From: Nautilus pompilius
Lineage: Eukaryota > Mollusca > Cephalopoda > Nautilida > Nautilidae
Direction: 5' to 3'
Length of the DNA: 64,000 nucleotides
Assembly: GCA_018389105.1 (NCBI GenBank)
Contig: JACATO010000995.1
Location: forward strand, 953,501-1,017,500
The notes under the pieces were generated by a model, which saw only the letters and a program-made list of their open reading frames with translations, did no database searches and had not been told where the DNA came from. The position numbers were made by a program, and so were the translations under genes. Below, in pieces: positions 27,001 through 40,400 of the stretch (its first letter is position 1; each line of letters opens with the position of its first letter).

Positions 27001-28099
27001 AATTTTTTCTTCTTTTCCTTTTAGGTGAATGGTAATAAGCTTCTTTTTTTTTTGTACCATATGTATATATATATATTTTTTCTTGTATCTGAATTAGAAA
27101 TATCAATATCAACCTATTAACAATTTTGCTAACTTTAAAGAAATCAGTGACAATTTTCATCAAAATAGTAAACTGAGCAATATTAGTGGTTGTCATGGAA
27201 TAATTAATAATCACAGTGATGCTTTGAAATAAGGTTTCAACTGTTGTCTATCCTAAGGTTTTCTGAGGTAGGATATATAACCAACAAAGGCATCAACATT
27301 TTTTCCCCAAAAAATAGCTTGAAAACAAACAATGCCCATGTTAATCAAATTTCTTTTATGTAGATAAATTTAACTATAATTTTCTACAAATAAAATTAGG
27401 CAAAAAAGAGAGAGAGAGAAAGAATTAAATATTTAAAATTGGAAGAAAAAATCAATTTAAATCAAAAGGTAGAATACAATCAGTGAATATCTCGAAGACT
27501 GCTGAGTGGCTAGAAAACAACCAGGTTTGACAGCTTCTAAGCTTTAATGATTAAATGCTAATCAGTTCTACGAAGCATGAAATCTCTCCATTCTCAAAGT
27601 TCCCACAATAAACATCTTCCCTGGGAACTTTGCAAACAAGTGGTTAATATCTCGGCATCTTCATGGATTTCCCAAATCTTCTTCTGAACTTTGACACAGG
27701 TACACCAGACTTAACCTATTCTGTCCAGCTATTCTGACTGACATGTTGGCAGAAGCTGGCGACTATACTGCTAAGTATTACATACACGGGCAGGATTAGA
27801 GAATCTTGCAGACAGATGTAAGCGACAACTGATAAACAGACTTTGGCGGAACCTGCCATCAATGCCCTCCAGATCAAACCCAATCAGCGGAGAACATTTT
27901 TCTTTTTGATTTTTTCCCAACAAATGAATGAATGCATTTTTGCATACTGCAGTTAAATTTAAGTGAAGATTTTAACATTCCGCATTGGCTTTCCTAGACA
28001 AGTTCATATTTCCTGCATTCAAAAAAAAAAAAAAAAAGAAATTTAAAGTTTTCCTTTTAATGATGATTTTCCCAATGATATATATTTCTTTAACAGTTC
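24014..28099. other. long non-coding stretch
   Basis: No gene is recognised. It contains (TTG)n near 24102-24117, poly(A) near 24327-24341, 24943-24961 and 25639-25654, T runs near 25227-25241, and short (TA)n near 25823 and 27060. Confidence 0.6.
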
Positions 28100-29060
28100 C
28101 TTGTTATCTTACACCAAGTCATGGCTTAGTTTGGTAGAAGGCCCAGGAAAAGCCATTTGTCCTCAAAGTTGTCCATTTAAATTTTGGCAGGCCACGTGGG
28201 GGCGCCAACAACTTCCCATTTTTGTTATTTTCTTTTTAAAGTGATCTGGGTAAATAGAAAATCTCCAAGGCTAAACCCCTATGATGTAAAGTAAAGTAAA
28301 GAATGGAAGCTGATCTGTCACTTTTGATCAGATGGGGAACCCGTTCAGGCTGGGATACTTCCTGCTTGTTCAAACAATATGTTCAATTTGAAAAAAAAAC
28401 ACAGTCTGAAAAATCATGTCGTCTTTTCTCTCAAATATCTACAAAACTGGGGGTTTAATACAAAACGATTTAAATTCTGCATTTTAATAAGGGGTTGTTT
28501 TTGATTTCTTCCAGGGTGGGGGTGCCACCCAGACACCGTTTAGAGAGTTTTTAATTCATTGTGTTGAATGGTTTGTGGAAAACGTTTAACTGGAGGGTAA
28601 ATACCACTGAGCCAGCTAGCTAGCTACCACCTGGAAGCTGGAAAATGTGGTGTTGGAAACTGCCCGGTGAAAAACAATGAGCCAATAAAAGAAAAAAGAA
28701 CAAAGGGTGGGGGGTGGTGGCCACAGAGGTGATCATAGGAAGCAGACATCTTTTAAGCACTCCGATTTAAATACATTAACTAAACTACTGACCACAGACA
28801 GAAAAACATTCATGGTGCTAGGCTGGGTTTGTTATCTTCCACCACCTGGGTACCAGCTGTGCTTACTGTTTTCCAGCTAGTCAAACCAAACATTCAGAGG
28901 ATGGACACCCAGATTCCACAAGGGCATTTTCAGAGGGGCTAACTGGCCTCCTGCAAGCACCTTGTAAATTTTAGGACTGATCCCAGTTCCTGGTCTTCCA
29001 GGTCGGGGTGGTGGCAACCTCCCAGCAACAGAAAAACATGGGGACAAAATTCACAAGATG
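28100..29060. other. moderately GC-richer non-coding segment
   Basis: Base composition rises relative to its neighbours, with patches such as CACCACCTGGGTACCAGCTG near 28840-28859. There is no long open frame, tRNA-like box or array. It could hold an old unrecognised repeat or a conserved element. Confidence 0.35.
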
Positions 29061-32000
29061 CTTCTCCAAAAGATGAACTAACTCGAAAAACATTGGAGCT
29101 CCATTAAACTATTGCATTTTATATTCTAACTGGGTCAACCTGTCTGACAACACAAGAAAGAAAAAATCCATTATATTTATTATAGAAAAAAACAAAACAA
29201 AAACAAGTTTTTTTTTTGTTTTTTTTGTTTTTTTGTTTTAATCCAAAACTTCTGAAGTTGTCGTCTTGTGCTGAATTATTGCAATTGGAGCATTCAACGT
29301 TTTATGGATAATAAATTATTTTTAAAAGAAAAAGGGTTATGTTCAAAATACTCCCCTGAACATCTGTCCAAAATTATTAGTTAGAATTTCGCTAACCTAT
29401 CATGCGGTTAACTGAAAAGCACTATCCCAGCCACAGATTTTAGCTGTGAAATGGGTTAATCTATAAAAAGGGTAATTTACTTGCCCCGCCTGATCAGATT
29501 TTTTAGGTCTGCTGCAAAAAAGAAAAAAGGGGGGGCGGAGGGCAAGTGTCAAATGGTAATTAAAAGTCCACATTTTCATTTATCTAATCTGTGTACCTAC
29601 ACTAAAGCAAATAAGTCTTTAATTAGAGCAACAGACAAACAATAGATACGCTGACAGTTGATAAAGCATCACCAGCAGGTCAGGAGTAATGATGGTGGCA
29701 TTGGATACTGCTGAGAGTCTGGATTTCTTGGTGATGTCACAGATTTTTCCTCAAGGCTTTAGCAGCATTCAAAATGTAAACTTTTCCACCAAATTCTCTA
29801 TGGGGGGGGTGAATTTAATGGAGACAAATTCAGCTTATCTACGTTGAACTGCTTTCATCAGAAAAGGGGTTAAGCAGATATGGAGACAGGGGAGAGAACA
29901 ATAGCTGAACAAGCCATTTTTGACAACCAGTAATGAATTCCAGACCCGACCCCCACACCCCTCCCAAAGGGAGTCAGGACCAAAAGCAAACCCCACCCTA
30001 CATCATCATCAATGTTCTGGCTTAAACAGCATCTTCAAAAACAAACTGTGAGGAGGGGGTAGAAGAAGATTGTGTTTTTTCTCTCTCTGCTCCTCCTATT
30101 CAGCATCATGCATAAACAAACAAGGGGAACCATGAAAAGTGTTAAACTGAGAGGATGCTATGGATAAGTTGGTTTGCTTCACTCCTCTGGGTTTAACCTC
30201 AATCATCAAAAGTAGTCTGGATAATTCAAGAGCAACTTAGGGGAGATAACTAACTTACATCCCCTCTCATCCGCAACTGGAGAGGAGATTATCAAAATGA
30301 ATTAAATGTGTAAATTTTCACTCAAAGTTCCACTTTATTTTCAGTTGGGTCAATCAGTATAAATCAAATTTTCATGCAACATTTAATTGTTTCTCTTTAA
30401 AAAAAAGTTATATACTGAAGTAATTATCTTGTAATAGAATCTATCAGAAACTAATTAACAGATACAACCAGCTGTCATAAGTCAGAAATCTTATACTTAT
30501 CTGTAAATTATCATCTCTATGAAACTAAATCTTTAAATATTCTAGAAAGGGAAGAAAATGGATATAGATGGGATTGATTATCTACAGAAGTGCACCCCTG
30601 CAAGAGAAACAACATTTTAAGCAAGCATATCAGGTTATGATTCACCAAGCAGCAATAATAATAATTACGATGATATTAATGAGAGAGAATATAGATTCTG
30701 ATATGATAAACAAGCATGAAATATTAAATTCGGAAATCAGTCAGGTTGGAGTGGAGAGTGTTAATATTTCTGCTTGCCAAGTATCATTTTCTTGATTATT
30801 TTACTCCTGTTTAATTTTCATTCTTTAATACTTATATGGGAAATGTTGTCTGATTTGTTTGCGGGGTTAGTGAGTTAAAACTGTTATTTTATCATGCCTT
30901 GCATTATATAATGCCCCTTGATGAACAGGAGGAAGTCTGGACCAAAGTGCAGTTCCAAAGGCAAAGTGTAAAAGAACAAATTAGATTAGTGCAGCATGAT
31001 TTTCAAAAGAAGAGTTATTAGCTTCTCATGTGACATTCTCATTCATGGCTAAGCAGCCTGGGGCCACTGTTGGGCTTTGAATAAATGAGCACAGCAAAGT
31101 CTTCTACTCAACTAAAGATAGTTCAGCTGATAGCCTAAACAGAAGAGGTTAGGTCACTATGGAAACAATGGGAATTAAAACAAATGCAAACTAAGAGGGT
31201 GATTAGGAGCAACTATTCCAGAAGTGGTTCCAAGGGTACAGATAGCATCAACATTATGTATTCCAGTTAAATTTAAACTTAGCTCTACTACAAAAAATCT
31301 AAGAGCAAGCAAATCTCCTATTCCTATGCTGTTTTGTTCTCTCCCTCTCAATATTTAGTTAGGTGTTCACAACAGCTGGATTGTTAAAAAAGAAATATTT
31401 TAAAATGACATGTGGATTTAATGTGTCCCCACTAAATAAGTACAAACTGATGTTTAGGCAGCTGAAATTTTATATACATGTATACATTAGTTAGCCTGAT
31501 GGCTCCACATTTCATCAATGTGTAGTTGGTATTCTTCTATTCACTTTCTGTTGATATCAACACATTTCTGATGTGCTATTTGTGGTAGTTTCTTAAAATT
31601 TGGACCATATTTTACAGGAAAAATAGAAATTTTTTTTGGGTTTTAGAGGATCCCTTAGGTCAGTAAAAATATATATGTGCATTTCCTTCCAAGGTAAAAC
31701 AGTTTTTGCAGCAGAATTAAAAAAAAACACTAAGTGTGTTGGAATAATTAAGTAAAACTTTAGACAGCAAATTACTGGATGTGGAAGCAATATTTAAAGG
31801 TTATTTTAATTATAACTTTTTTTTAAAAACCAAAAATGGTAGTTGCTATGTAACCACGCAGCAGGTTTAATCTAATATCTTAAATAAATCAGGAAGTTTT
31901 GTAGCAAAAGCTGAAATTTGCGAAACTGTTGAGAACAGAAATTTTAAGCTACACTTCCCAAGATATGTAAAAGTCCAAACATATTTGTTACCAGATAAAG

Positions 32001-33484
32001 ATGAGGAAACTGCTGGATGGATGCATTCAAATAAGCAAGCAAATAAAGGTGAAAACCTTATCAAGTAATGGTTTGCAAGCCATGACTGGTTATCTGCAAT
32101 TCTTTCCATAGTTCCAAAGTTCACAGGAACTGATATGGCCTGCCAAATTCAATTCCTGCTTTCTCCTCCACCTAAATTTACTTTAGCTGCTTTTCTTCAC
32201 AAACATATACTAAGGTTCAATGATCTTTTCTGTCAAATATGTAAAAAACATTTCTTAATGATCCAAGAAAATCCAGAGTTGAGGGTGAGACACTAGGTGA
32301 TGCTAGCCGTTGAGCAGTTTTATCTCTTTTGTGCACATTAATAACCTGTCTCTATACAAACCGGTTTAACACCACACTAAAAGCCTTGATAGAGTTCACA
32401 AAACCAAAAAGGAATTTTATTTGTTCACTTACTCGTGGTGACGTATTTGACTCCCTTGATCGGGTTTAGTCAGCTTAACGTGTTGTAAGCCACAGACAAA
32501 ACAAACTTTAGACCGGCTTTCCTCGTTATTTTAAGGATGATCGTGAACCAGTATAATAAACTGGTGTACATGAAAACCATTAACAAGGTTTATAGGCAGA
32601 ATTCATGTATTCAAGAATGGCTCAAAAAGATCAGGCAAACGTTATCTCATAGAGAGGGAATCCATTAATTCACAAAGCAATGAGCTCTGTTCATCTTTTC
32701 TTGAAAGTCAGATATGAACATTTACAAACAAAGCAGGTCTGAACAAGAACTAAGTTCAAGTATGAATTTGTTTATTTGGAAAAAAGGATAACATATCAGA
32801 TAAAGAGAACAATAGTAACAGATTATCTTAGCTTTTGACATTTTAAAAAAAAAAAAAAGCTGTTTATTTTGATTATACCATCTCTAACAGAGTGCACTGC
32901 ATTTGTTCATTAGGTCCATGCACTAAGAGTTTCACTGCGCATCAATGTAGGACCAGAAATTGAAAAATAGAAAAATAAAGCAAAATTGTTTAATATAATT
33001 TTAATAAGATGCCAAGTAGAAATGATTTGTTTTGTTACCAATACTTCTATATTTTATGTACTATATCACTGGCTAGTGTATGGGGACAGAGTTAATTTAC
33101 TTTAGCTGCAATTATTCATTGCATCAGTATAATATAGCACATCATCGCTGTACTGTACTTTACTCCTATACACCCAAGCTTTAAGAATAGGTTTCAACCA
33201 TATGGGATCTACAAAGCTGTACCCAAAAATCAAATGGCGCACACACACACTGAAATGCAAAAACATAAAAAAAAACACAACCTAAAGTAATCATTTATAC
33301 AGAATTCCACACGTATCATCAAAATGTCTAAACCAATCTTCATCTTTAGCCGAAGGAAAAGACGGCAAGACTACGGAAGTATCAAAGTTATTTATTTGAA
33401 GATCTACTAGAGGGAAGGTTCACAGTCGTGAATAATCTGAGCGTAAAATTTCTGATCACTGCACAAATCTACCTGGAAGATGAT
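29061..33484. other. long non-coding stretch
   Basis: No gene is recognised. T-rich tracts lie at 29205-29238 and poly(A) at 32845-32858. The segment at about 29560-29760 has balanced composition and many homeodomain-type AT cores, and could be a conserved non-coding element. Confidence 0.5.
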
Positions 33485-33799
33485 CTAAAATTGCACCAAT
33501 AAGCTACCAATAATGGAATCTATAGAAAAGTTGGATGGCGGGACAGAAGAATCTGAGATGTAAAAGATCAGGGGATGGGAAAAAATAACTGCAATCAATG
33601 AATGTCTGGCGACATCACTGATGGAAAGGACAGTGGTCAGTGAGGCAAGCTGAGAGCTGACCACATAATCAGTGGTTAGACTAATGTAATATATGTCCAC
33701 TGGGCATTTCTGGGTATGTGGGGATTGATCTAAAATTGGCAGTTGGTATGTGTTATTGGATGTAAATGTCCAGTTTTTGGCCAGAAGCTTATTTGGCAA
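33485..33799 (-). pseudogene. possible LINE endonuclease remnant
   Basis: The minus strand has a 104-codon open frame. Its middle, KCPVDIYYISLTTDYVVSSQ followed about 17 residues later by SDVARHSLIAVIF, resembles the end of the endonuclease domain of CR1/L2-type LINEs. There a 'Leu-Asp-Leu-Phe-Leu-Thr' segment precedes 'Ser-Asp-His', whose Asp-His pair is catalytic. Here the Asp is followed by Val-Ala-Arg before His, so the motif is disrupted. No reverse transcriptase segment was found nearby. The match is by memory of the family pattern and weak. A chance open frame is the alternative. Confidence 0.3.
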
Positions 33800-33842
33800 A
33801 GATTGTTGTTACAGAGGTCAAATCAACTACCTCAAACATGAA

Positions 33843-34070
33843 GTACCAATGGCTTCCAAAACATGTTAGCTAACTAACAATGACTTATAAAAATATTTTT
33901 CAAAAGTAGCAAACTAAAAATGGCACTTGATGATAGTAGAAGCTTCCAAGGAATGCTTGCTAACTAATAGTGGCTTTAAATAGTAGAAACATCTCCAAAA
34001 AGTAGATAAATAGGTAATGAACTATGAAAACAGTAGAGGCTTCCAGAAAGGTCAGATTAGTAATGAAATT
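33843..34070. repeat. degenerate minisatellite, unit about 45-50 bp
   Basis: Four to five worn units follow one another. Each contains a variant of 'gtagaagcttccaaggaatg' followed by 'ctaactaatagtggctttaa', starting near 33846, 33905, 33935, 33981 and 34031. Similarity between units is partial, so the array is old. Confidence 0.6.
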
Positions 34071-37000
34071 AAATTCAAATTTTTTATTTATCTAAAATTT
34101 ACAAAATGTTTACTTATATATGCTGCACTTCAAAAACTAAAGAGTGAAAAAATAAGCAGCTAAATTAAGAACCAGTAGTACTCTGTTAGAGTGCATGCAA
34201 AAGAAAGGAAGAGATAATATACTGATAAATTCAAGTTATAAACTCCATGCGTACTTTCACACACCTTTCCATAGCTGTTAAATATGATCTTAGTTTATGT
34301 TAAATTACGCTTAATGTTGTGAGTGTGTTTTTTTACACATGGAAGAATAATTATTGATATGACAAGAATTGTCAGAAGTAAATCAAGGTTTTTTCTTTAT
34401 CAGATCAGAAGGTTTTAAGTATGGAATATTTGAATACAGATATAACTTTATACTAGGGGTATCCAAATCAAAACCCATCCAGGTACCATTATGGCAATGC
34501 TATTTCAAGTTTCATTTGAACAATCCTAGTAGTTCTCTCTCTCTCACTCTCTCTCTCAGAAGAGAATTCAGCAAAGTGATGTATAAGGAATAATCTTCCC
34601 CTTCTAGATCATAGCATAACGAGGTTTGGTAGCCAGCTCCCTTCCCCACTGCATGTAGTCCTAAAACACACCAGGTATGTATTTATTTATGAAAGCCATG
34701 CTGAATCAACCTGGGAGCACTAGTCACATGTACAAATTAAGTAGACCCAAGGTTCTGGCATGAAGAAAATATTCCAAGCGCCTGATCACTCTGCTGCTTA
34801 ACAGCTAAACCTACATTAAATATTGACGAACTTGAGATTCAGAGTATACCTTATTTGTGTGTGTACCTGTACTGATACGATGACATCTTGACAAACTAGC
34901 CAACAATGTGGATGACCAATTCACATAAGCAATGCCAAAAAAAAAAATTTTTTTTCAGCTGGTCAAGATTTAGAAGAAAATAAAGCCTTTACTCAAATCT
35001 AAAATGAAAAATTCAAATTCTTCATTCTAACTAAAGGCAGAGACACCTTATATGAAGTTGGCCAACTCTACCTCATCTGGATTTCAAACAAGAATTTGTT
35101 GCCCTTTACAGACTCTTCAGTAAAGCCGGAAATTTTCAATAGTGTCTTTTAAAAAAATATTTCTGGTGCGAGTCTATGCACAAACACAATGATACCAACT
35201 TATAGTGTGCTGGCTGGGCAATCCGGCGGTGTTCAGACTACATTATCATGAGACGTTTAAGTCGGGTCGATCACTAGCAATTGTCTGCAAGATTTGAAGC
35301 AATATCCAATAGGAAGAACTTCACTTCCAGAAGGACAGTAAATCTCACTCAGAGTCATTTCCGTGCCAAAAAAGTAGAGACTGTTTTTGGGGATCAATAC
35401 CAGTGGACTCCTTTGAAGCACCCATGAGGATCTACGTGTGTTGGCTGATAACAGAAGGCCAGTCCATCTGATCTGAAATAGTGGTGCGGCTTGGCTATCC
35501 CATGGCTCTGGAAAATGGCTGAAAGTGTCCACGGCTAGATGTGTTTAGCTAAAAGAAAGCTATCTTTTTCCATACATTCCCTGTTTTTTCAATTGTTTTT
35601 TCTTATTTTTGGGAACTGAGCCAGAAACAGGCCCCAGGACTATCCAGTCAATAAACTTCAGACAGTTTAGTATCTGTTCGAGAACAAAGTGAATTTATCA
35701 TTATCCAATCCAGATCGTTTATCTTTATTTATTCTGTACTTTATTAATAAGCTAAATAAGTGAAAAATTGTGTTAAAATCCAACAAAATATTTTACATAC
35801 TTTATATATATATATATATATTAGGCCCCCACACATGCACACTTGGATGCCATAATTAAGGACACGTCAATAAACAAGTTCAAGAATGGACATAATTTTG
35901 GTAAAGTCAGGTGCATTAAAAAAAATTTTATTTTCAAACTTAACACAGGTGGGTTTTCTAAGTCAGGTGCAGGTAATGATGTGTACCTGTAGATCGATTT
36001 ATGTATAAAATACAGGATGTTTCATTGTAAGTCAACTTTGGCTGATGACAAACATAGAATAACAATGGTATAGTTAATTACAAACAAATGATATAGCATC
36101 AGACTTATTCACCAGAATTTGAGGGAGGGGGAATAAAAGAACAACAACTCTTCAGGATCAACTTATCAGGAGCAGAATGAAAAACACACAGAGAGAGAGA
36201 GAGAGAGCTGGAAAACAAGCCAAACCTTTAAGTTATAATCACTGTTATGCCTAAAAATATAGTGTTTTTTTTTAACATTTAAGCAACCTACCTTCATTTA
36301 AAATCAATACATTCACTCAAAATATAGATTAAAGCAATTTAAAAATTATGATATATGGTGATTTAATCTGATCTAGTTAGAAAGTTGTCTTTTCTCATGA
36401 GTATAGCAGACATGCATTAGACTGACTGGCAGTAAGTAGGTACCCAGTTGGCAGATCGGCTTCCAGGGTAACGTCTCTGTCAGTGTGGGTGGTACATTGC
36501 CTAGACGTTCTGGACGTTTCTCGACACCAGGTTACACTACCTAAGAGTCTGGTTGGTGCCCAAGCAGCAGCTGCTACACCATATATGAATTCACGCACCC
36601 AGGCATGTGTATGTAGCATGCGTATGGCCATCCCCCCATCCAGTTATGGAGAGCAACCATTATTACAGTATGGTGCATGCCAATGTTTTGTTCAAACCAA
36701 ACAAAAGTTTGTTTCTTATTAACCAATGACATAATTCAAATGAAGGTCGGATCGCAGATGAGCAGTTCACACGGCGCAAGCCATTCTGTCCAGCTGGTGC
36801 CTGTCCGACTGTTAAAAGTAGCTACACTGCGCAGTTGTCTGTAGTGCTTTTCCACTTAACTCAGCATAGGAAATGCCTCGGTGATGTGAATCGCTGTTAA
36901 GTAATCCATCTGAACATTTTTATATACAGTTGCAAGCTTCCTCAACGTTTACTAGATGTGTACCGGAAAGTAACCGCCACCAGTACTGAGGACAGGAAAT

Positions 37001-37239
37001 CTTGGAATAAATTGGCTGGTGAATGACATACCTCCTAACCGTAACAGATTTAACCTATTACCCTTTGTATTTTCATCACTCAATGGTCACTTTAAACTTC
37101 CTTTTTTTTTTCTTAAAAAAATAATTGTAATAACAGCATATTAAAATAATATCTTTGTCTTGCTTGTTCATCGTTTAGTTTGGCAATTTCATTTTATTTC
37201 TTACACCAGCGAGAGTCGTTTTCTGTATTTAACTTTATT
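34071..37239. other. non-coding stretch
   Basis: No gene is recognised. It contains (CT)n at 34533-34556, (TA)n at 35803-35821 and (GA)n at 36191-36208. The segment 36400-36640 is more CpG- and GC-rich and open on both strands for about 78 codons, but shows no domain, repeat landmark or splice context. Confidence 0.5.
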
Positions 37240-37490
37240 TCCCCTTTTTTTTCAGATGGAGGGGGTAGCTCGAGGCTGGACGCCCAACCGAACGGACAGA
37301 TCGGAACAAGGAGCGAGAGCCGTGGACTGGCCGTTTTCATATGGTTTCCTCCCACAGCTAAACACAGTAGTAAAGACTTTCTGCTCAGCCACCTGCATCA
37401 CCTTGCTTTTGTTCCCAATTTCCACTGGAGGGGATGTGCGCGCAAGGTAAAAAAAAAAAAAACAAAAACAAAAAACACCTGTCTTTTTTT
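37240..37490 (+). repeat. GC-richer SINE-like copy that mimics an exon
   Basis: Several landmarks run in the order of the SINE read from the 50.6 and 55.7 kb copies. GACTGGCCGTTTTCATATGG lies at 37326-37345 and corresponds to 'gactggttcgttttgccatatt'. GCTTTTGTTCCCAATTTCC (37408 onward) corresponds to 'gctttgtcccgcatttgaaa'. A poly(A)-rich tail begins at 37448. The stretch 37266-37320 has many CpGs for this window, which suggests a younger insertion or an unmethylated site. A pyrimidine tract plus AG at 37254-37255 and a GTAAAA at 37447 make it look like a 191-nt exon, open in two frames. The SINE reading explains the sequence better. Confidence 0.45.
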
Positions 37491-40400
37491 TTTATTATTA
37501 CAAAAAGCAGTGGAAAAACTGGTTTTACAAGCAGCACCTGGCAGGTTTCCACCCCAGTGCACTAACACCAGCATCTGAAACGGATTACTGTATCACGTTT
37601 TCACTAGTTACCAACTTCTGTCTATCGTCTACCTTATTCTCAGTTAGCAGAATTCACAGCTTCTATCTCAAAAGTACCGTGCTGAAACAGAATACGCCAG
37701 ATAAAAGATGGATGGACAGTTATGCTACTTGAAACTGTTTCTCAAGTTAAGATTAATCTAAGGACGTCAACTCGGATCATTATAACGCAAGCACCTCAGA
37801 GTCTATCGCAATAATTAATTTCAGGACTCGCTGCCTTTATGTATCCTACTAAGTAATCTTGTTAAATGGATTTAAAAACAACAAGCGCTGTTTAGCGAAT
37901 CTTACCATTTTTAGAAAAGAAACACTTCAAAAGTAGCAGAGAATGCAGCCAGGGTACTATAGATTACCAGTATTTACTCACCAGGTTCTTTTGTTTCGCC
38001 ACCACAATGTTTTGCTGTGGTGGGGTGATTAATTATCAGACAAATTATTCACTGAACTGAAAAAAAATAACAAACAGAATATATACCTGACTAGCTTTAG
38101 CAACTTTCCAAAATCGATGTGTACAAAACTTCTTCATTCTTTTCACTTGATGAACACAAACCACGCTACATCATTTATTTTGGCTAATGAAGGAAGACCA
38201 TTAGAAATGTTCAGACCACCATGTGCATGATTTTACATGAAGTTACGGGTTGTGGAATAACAAGTAAGATTTCTAATAAAAATCAAAGTTGCACGCATTC
38301 TCAAATATCTCCAGGGGGAAAGTGGCCTTTACTGGGCTAAGCACACAATGGGCATAGCTTTTGTTAATTACGATAGCAACCAGCTACTGGTGTGCTAGGC
38401 CAACTCAACTGGATGGATGTAGAGAATAGGATAAGTGCTTTAAAACTGTTATGCAAGAGATGTTTTCAAGAATAAAATGCAAATTCACCTCAAGTGTACC
38501 CTTATGGAAACTGAACCAATAAGTTTTGGAACAGGAATGCCAACAACTTTAAACATGTAAAAGAATGCTATTAATCCAGTTTTTCCAAAGATAAGCCATC
38601 CCATCTCCCAGTCGCTGCAAAGCAATCAAATGATTTATGCAGCATAACAGAAGAATTAATAGTCAGTCAGTGGAAAACAAAACAGACTGGTCAATTTAGA
38701 TAAATTTTAATTAATTTCTCCAAAGCATTTTAAATGAATTTCATAGCTCTCTGATTTAAAAAAAAACATAGCCCATAGACAACTTCATATACCATATGTG
38801 CAAAGTGATTCCCCTTTGGCATTTGCTTGTGTCATGGAGTTTGGTATACTACTTTTTCTGCTCTCACTTCAAAAGAGCTGGGGGAAATAAAGCAGCAGCA
38901 TTTAGTACATCATTTCTCATATGCATTTGGCAATCTGCGATCAGTAATTATAATAATGACTGCCCTCCATAACCTGGTGTCGAGGAACATCCCAGAAGAC
39001 CAGACAACTTATCACCCCACGAGTTAGTAAATAGACCAGTGGAGCCAAACCGTAAGCTGTATGGTTAGGTAAGCTTTAATAATCCTTTATGCTCACCTAC
39101 AAAATAAGTAGCAAAATTTGTGATTGTGCACACAAAAAAAAGAGGAAGAAAAATTGAAATTTAAAATTCTCAGTTTTTCCCGCAACAATGCTACTTCATT
39201 TCTGAGATTGACTCGTCTACAAGATGCCACATGGCTACAGCAGCTTTGCAAGCCACAGCCTTGATTTTCTGTTAATTTGTGTTTTCCTGGTTGCATGTTT
39301 ATCAAATAGAACATTTTCAGGGACTCCCTTATAAAAAATAAAAAAAAATCCATTCTATTACTTTCTTTGCGAAAACAATATTCTTAACCATTGTAATATC
39401 TTTTTTATTTAAAAAAAAGGAAGGAAGGAAAGAGACGCCATCCAAGACAGATCTCAATAACTACCAGGTGATTTCGGATAAAACCCAGCTAAAGTTAGAA
39501 TCACTATAATCATATCAGTCCAGATCTTTGACCAAAAAAAAAGAAATACCTATCAATAATAACACTCACATTATCTAGAATTAATACTAACATTTGTGTC
39601 ACATTTATTTCCTGCATATTTAAATGCACCTCATTTATTTGGCTAAGACAACCTGATGAATACCACTGCAATCATCATCTTTTCTAATGATTGCTGTTCT
39701 TCATTTACATCAGGGTATATGCAACATTCAGATAAAATGAAGAATTGAAGTAAAAGGGAGAGTCATCTTGTAAGGTACCATAGAATATTGTGAAATGCTG
39801 CACTCTATTGGATGCGCAGCCTGTCCAACTGAACTGGCAGTGGCGAGTCCAAGGCTACTAAAATACACCCGTTTGATCTCTAATGGGTAATTCATCCTTG
39901 AACAACGGAGAAGATCCATTGATCTGGCTCCACCCAACAATACTACCAGCCGCTGACTGAACTCTGTTTGTAGATAATCAATATCTCTGCTTGTAATGGC
40001 TACATTGAACGAGATGCACCAGAGAGGTATCAAAGCAGACATCAATATGCAAGCCAGTGCTATGAATGGATGTAACAAGTATTGGTTCAGAATATAGACA
40101 CACACCCCCCACCTTTTTTTCTTTTCCTCCTAAGCTTCAGCATGTATTTTAGCTTTTTGTATAGTTACTTTCCGAAGTCCACTTCTGCAGGCAAACATTT
40201 AATTTAGATGAGAGAATGGCAACGCACTGTGAAACGTTCAGCTTTTTCATCAGGATAAAATAAAAACATCATATGAAAGCTAACCATACACAAAGCAACA
40301 GTGGATACAAGGTTTTGAAATGGCTTCCTTTCCCCCTGAATGGTTAGTCAGTCAGTCAGAGCGAGTGAGCAAGCGTGTGCGCCAACTACCTTCTCTTCAA

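Noticed and set aside
36400-36640. CpG-richer segment open on both strands as a coding exon or CpG island
   Set aside because: No domain, splice context or promoter signal was found, and it is shorter than usual CpG islands.
37256-37446. 191-nt internal exon with a strong acceptor and donor
   Set aside because: Open in two frames, and its landmarks and poly(A)-rich end align better with the SINE family. Retained only as a possible exonisation case.
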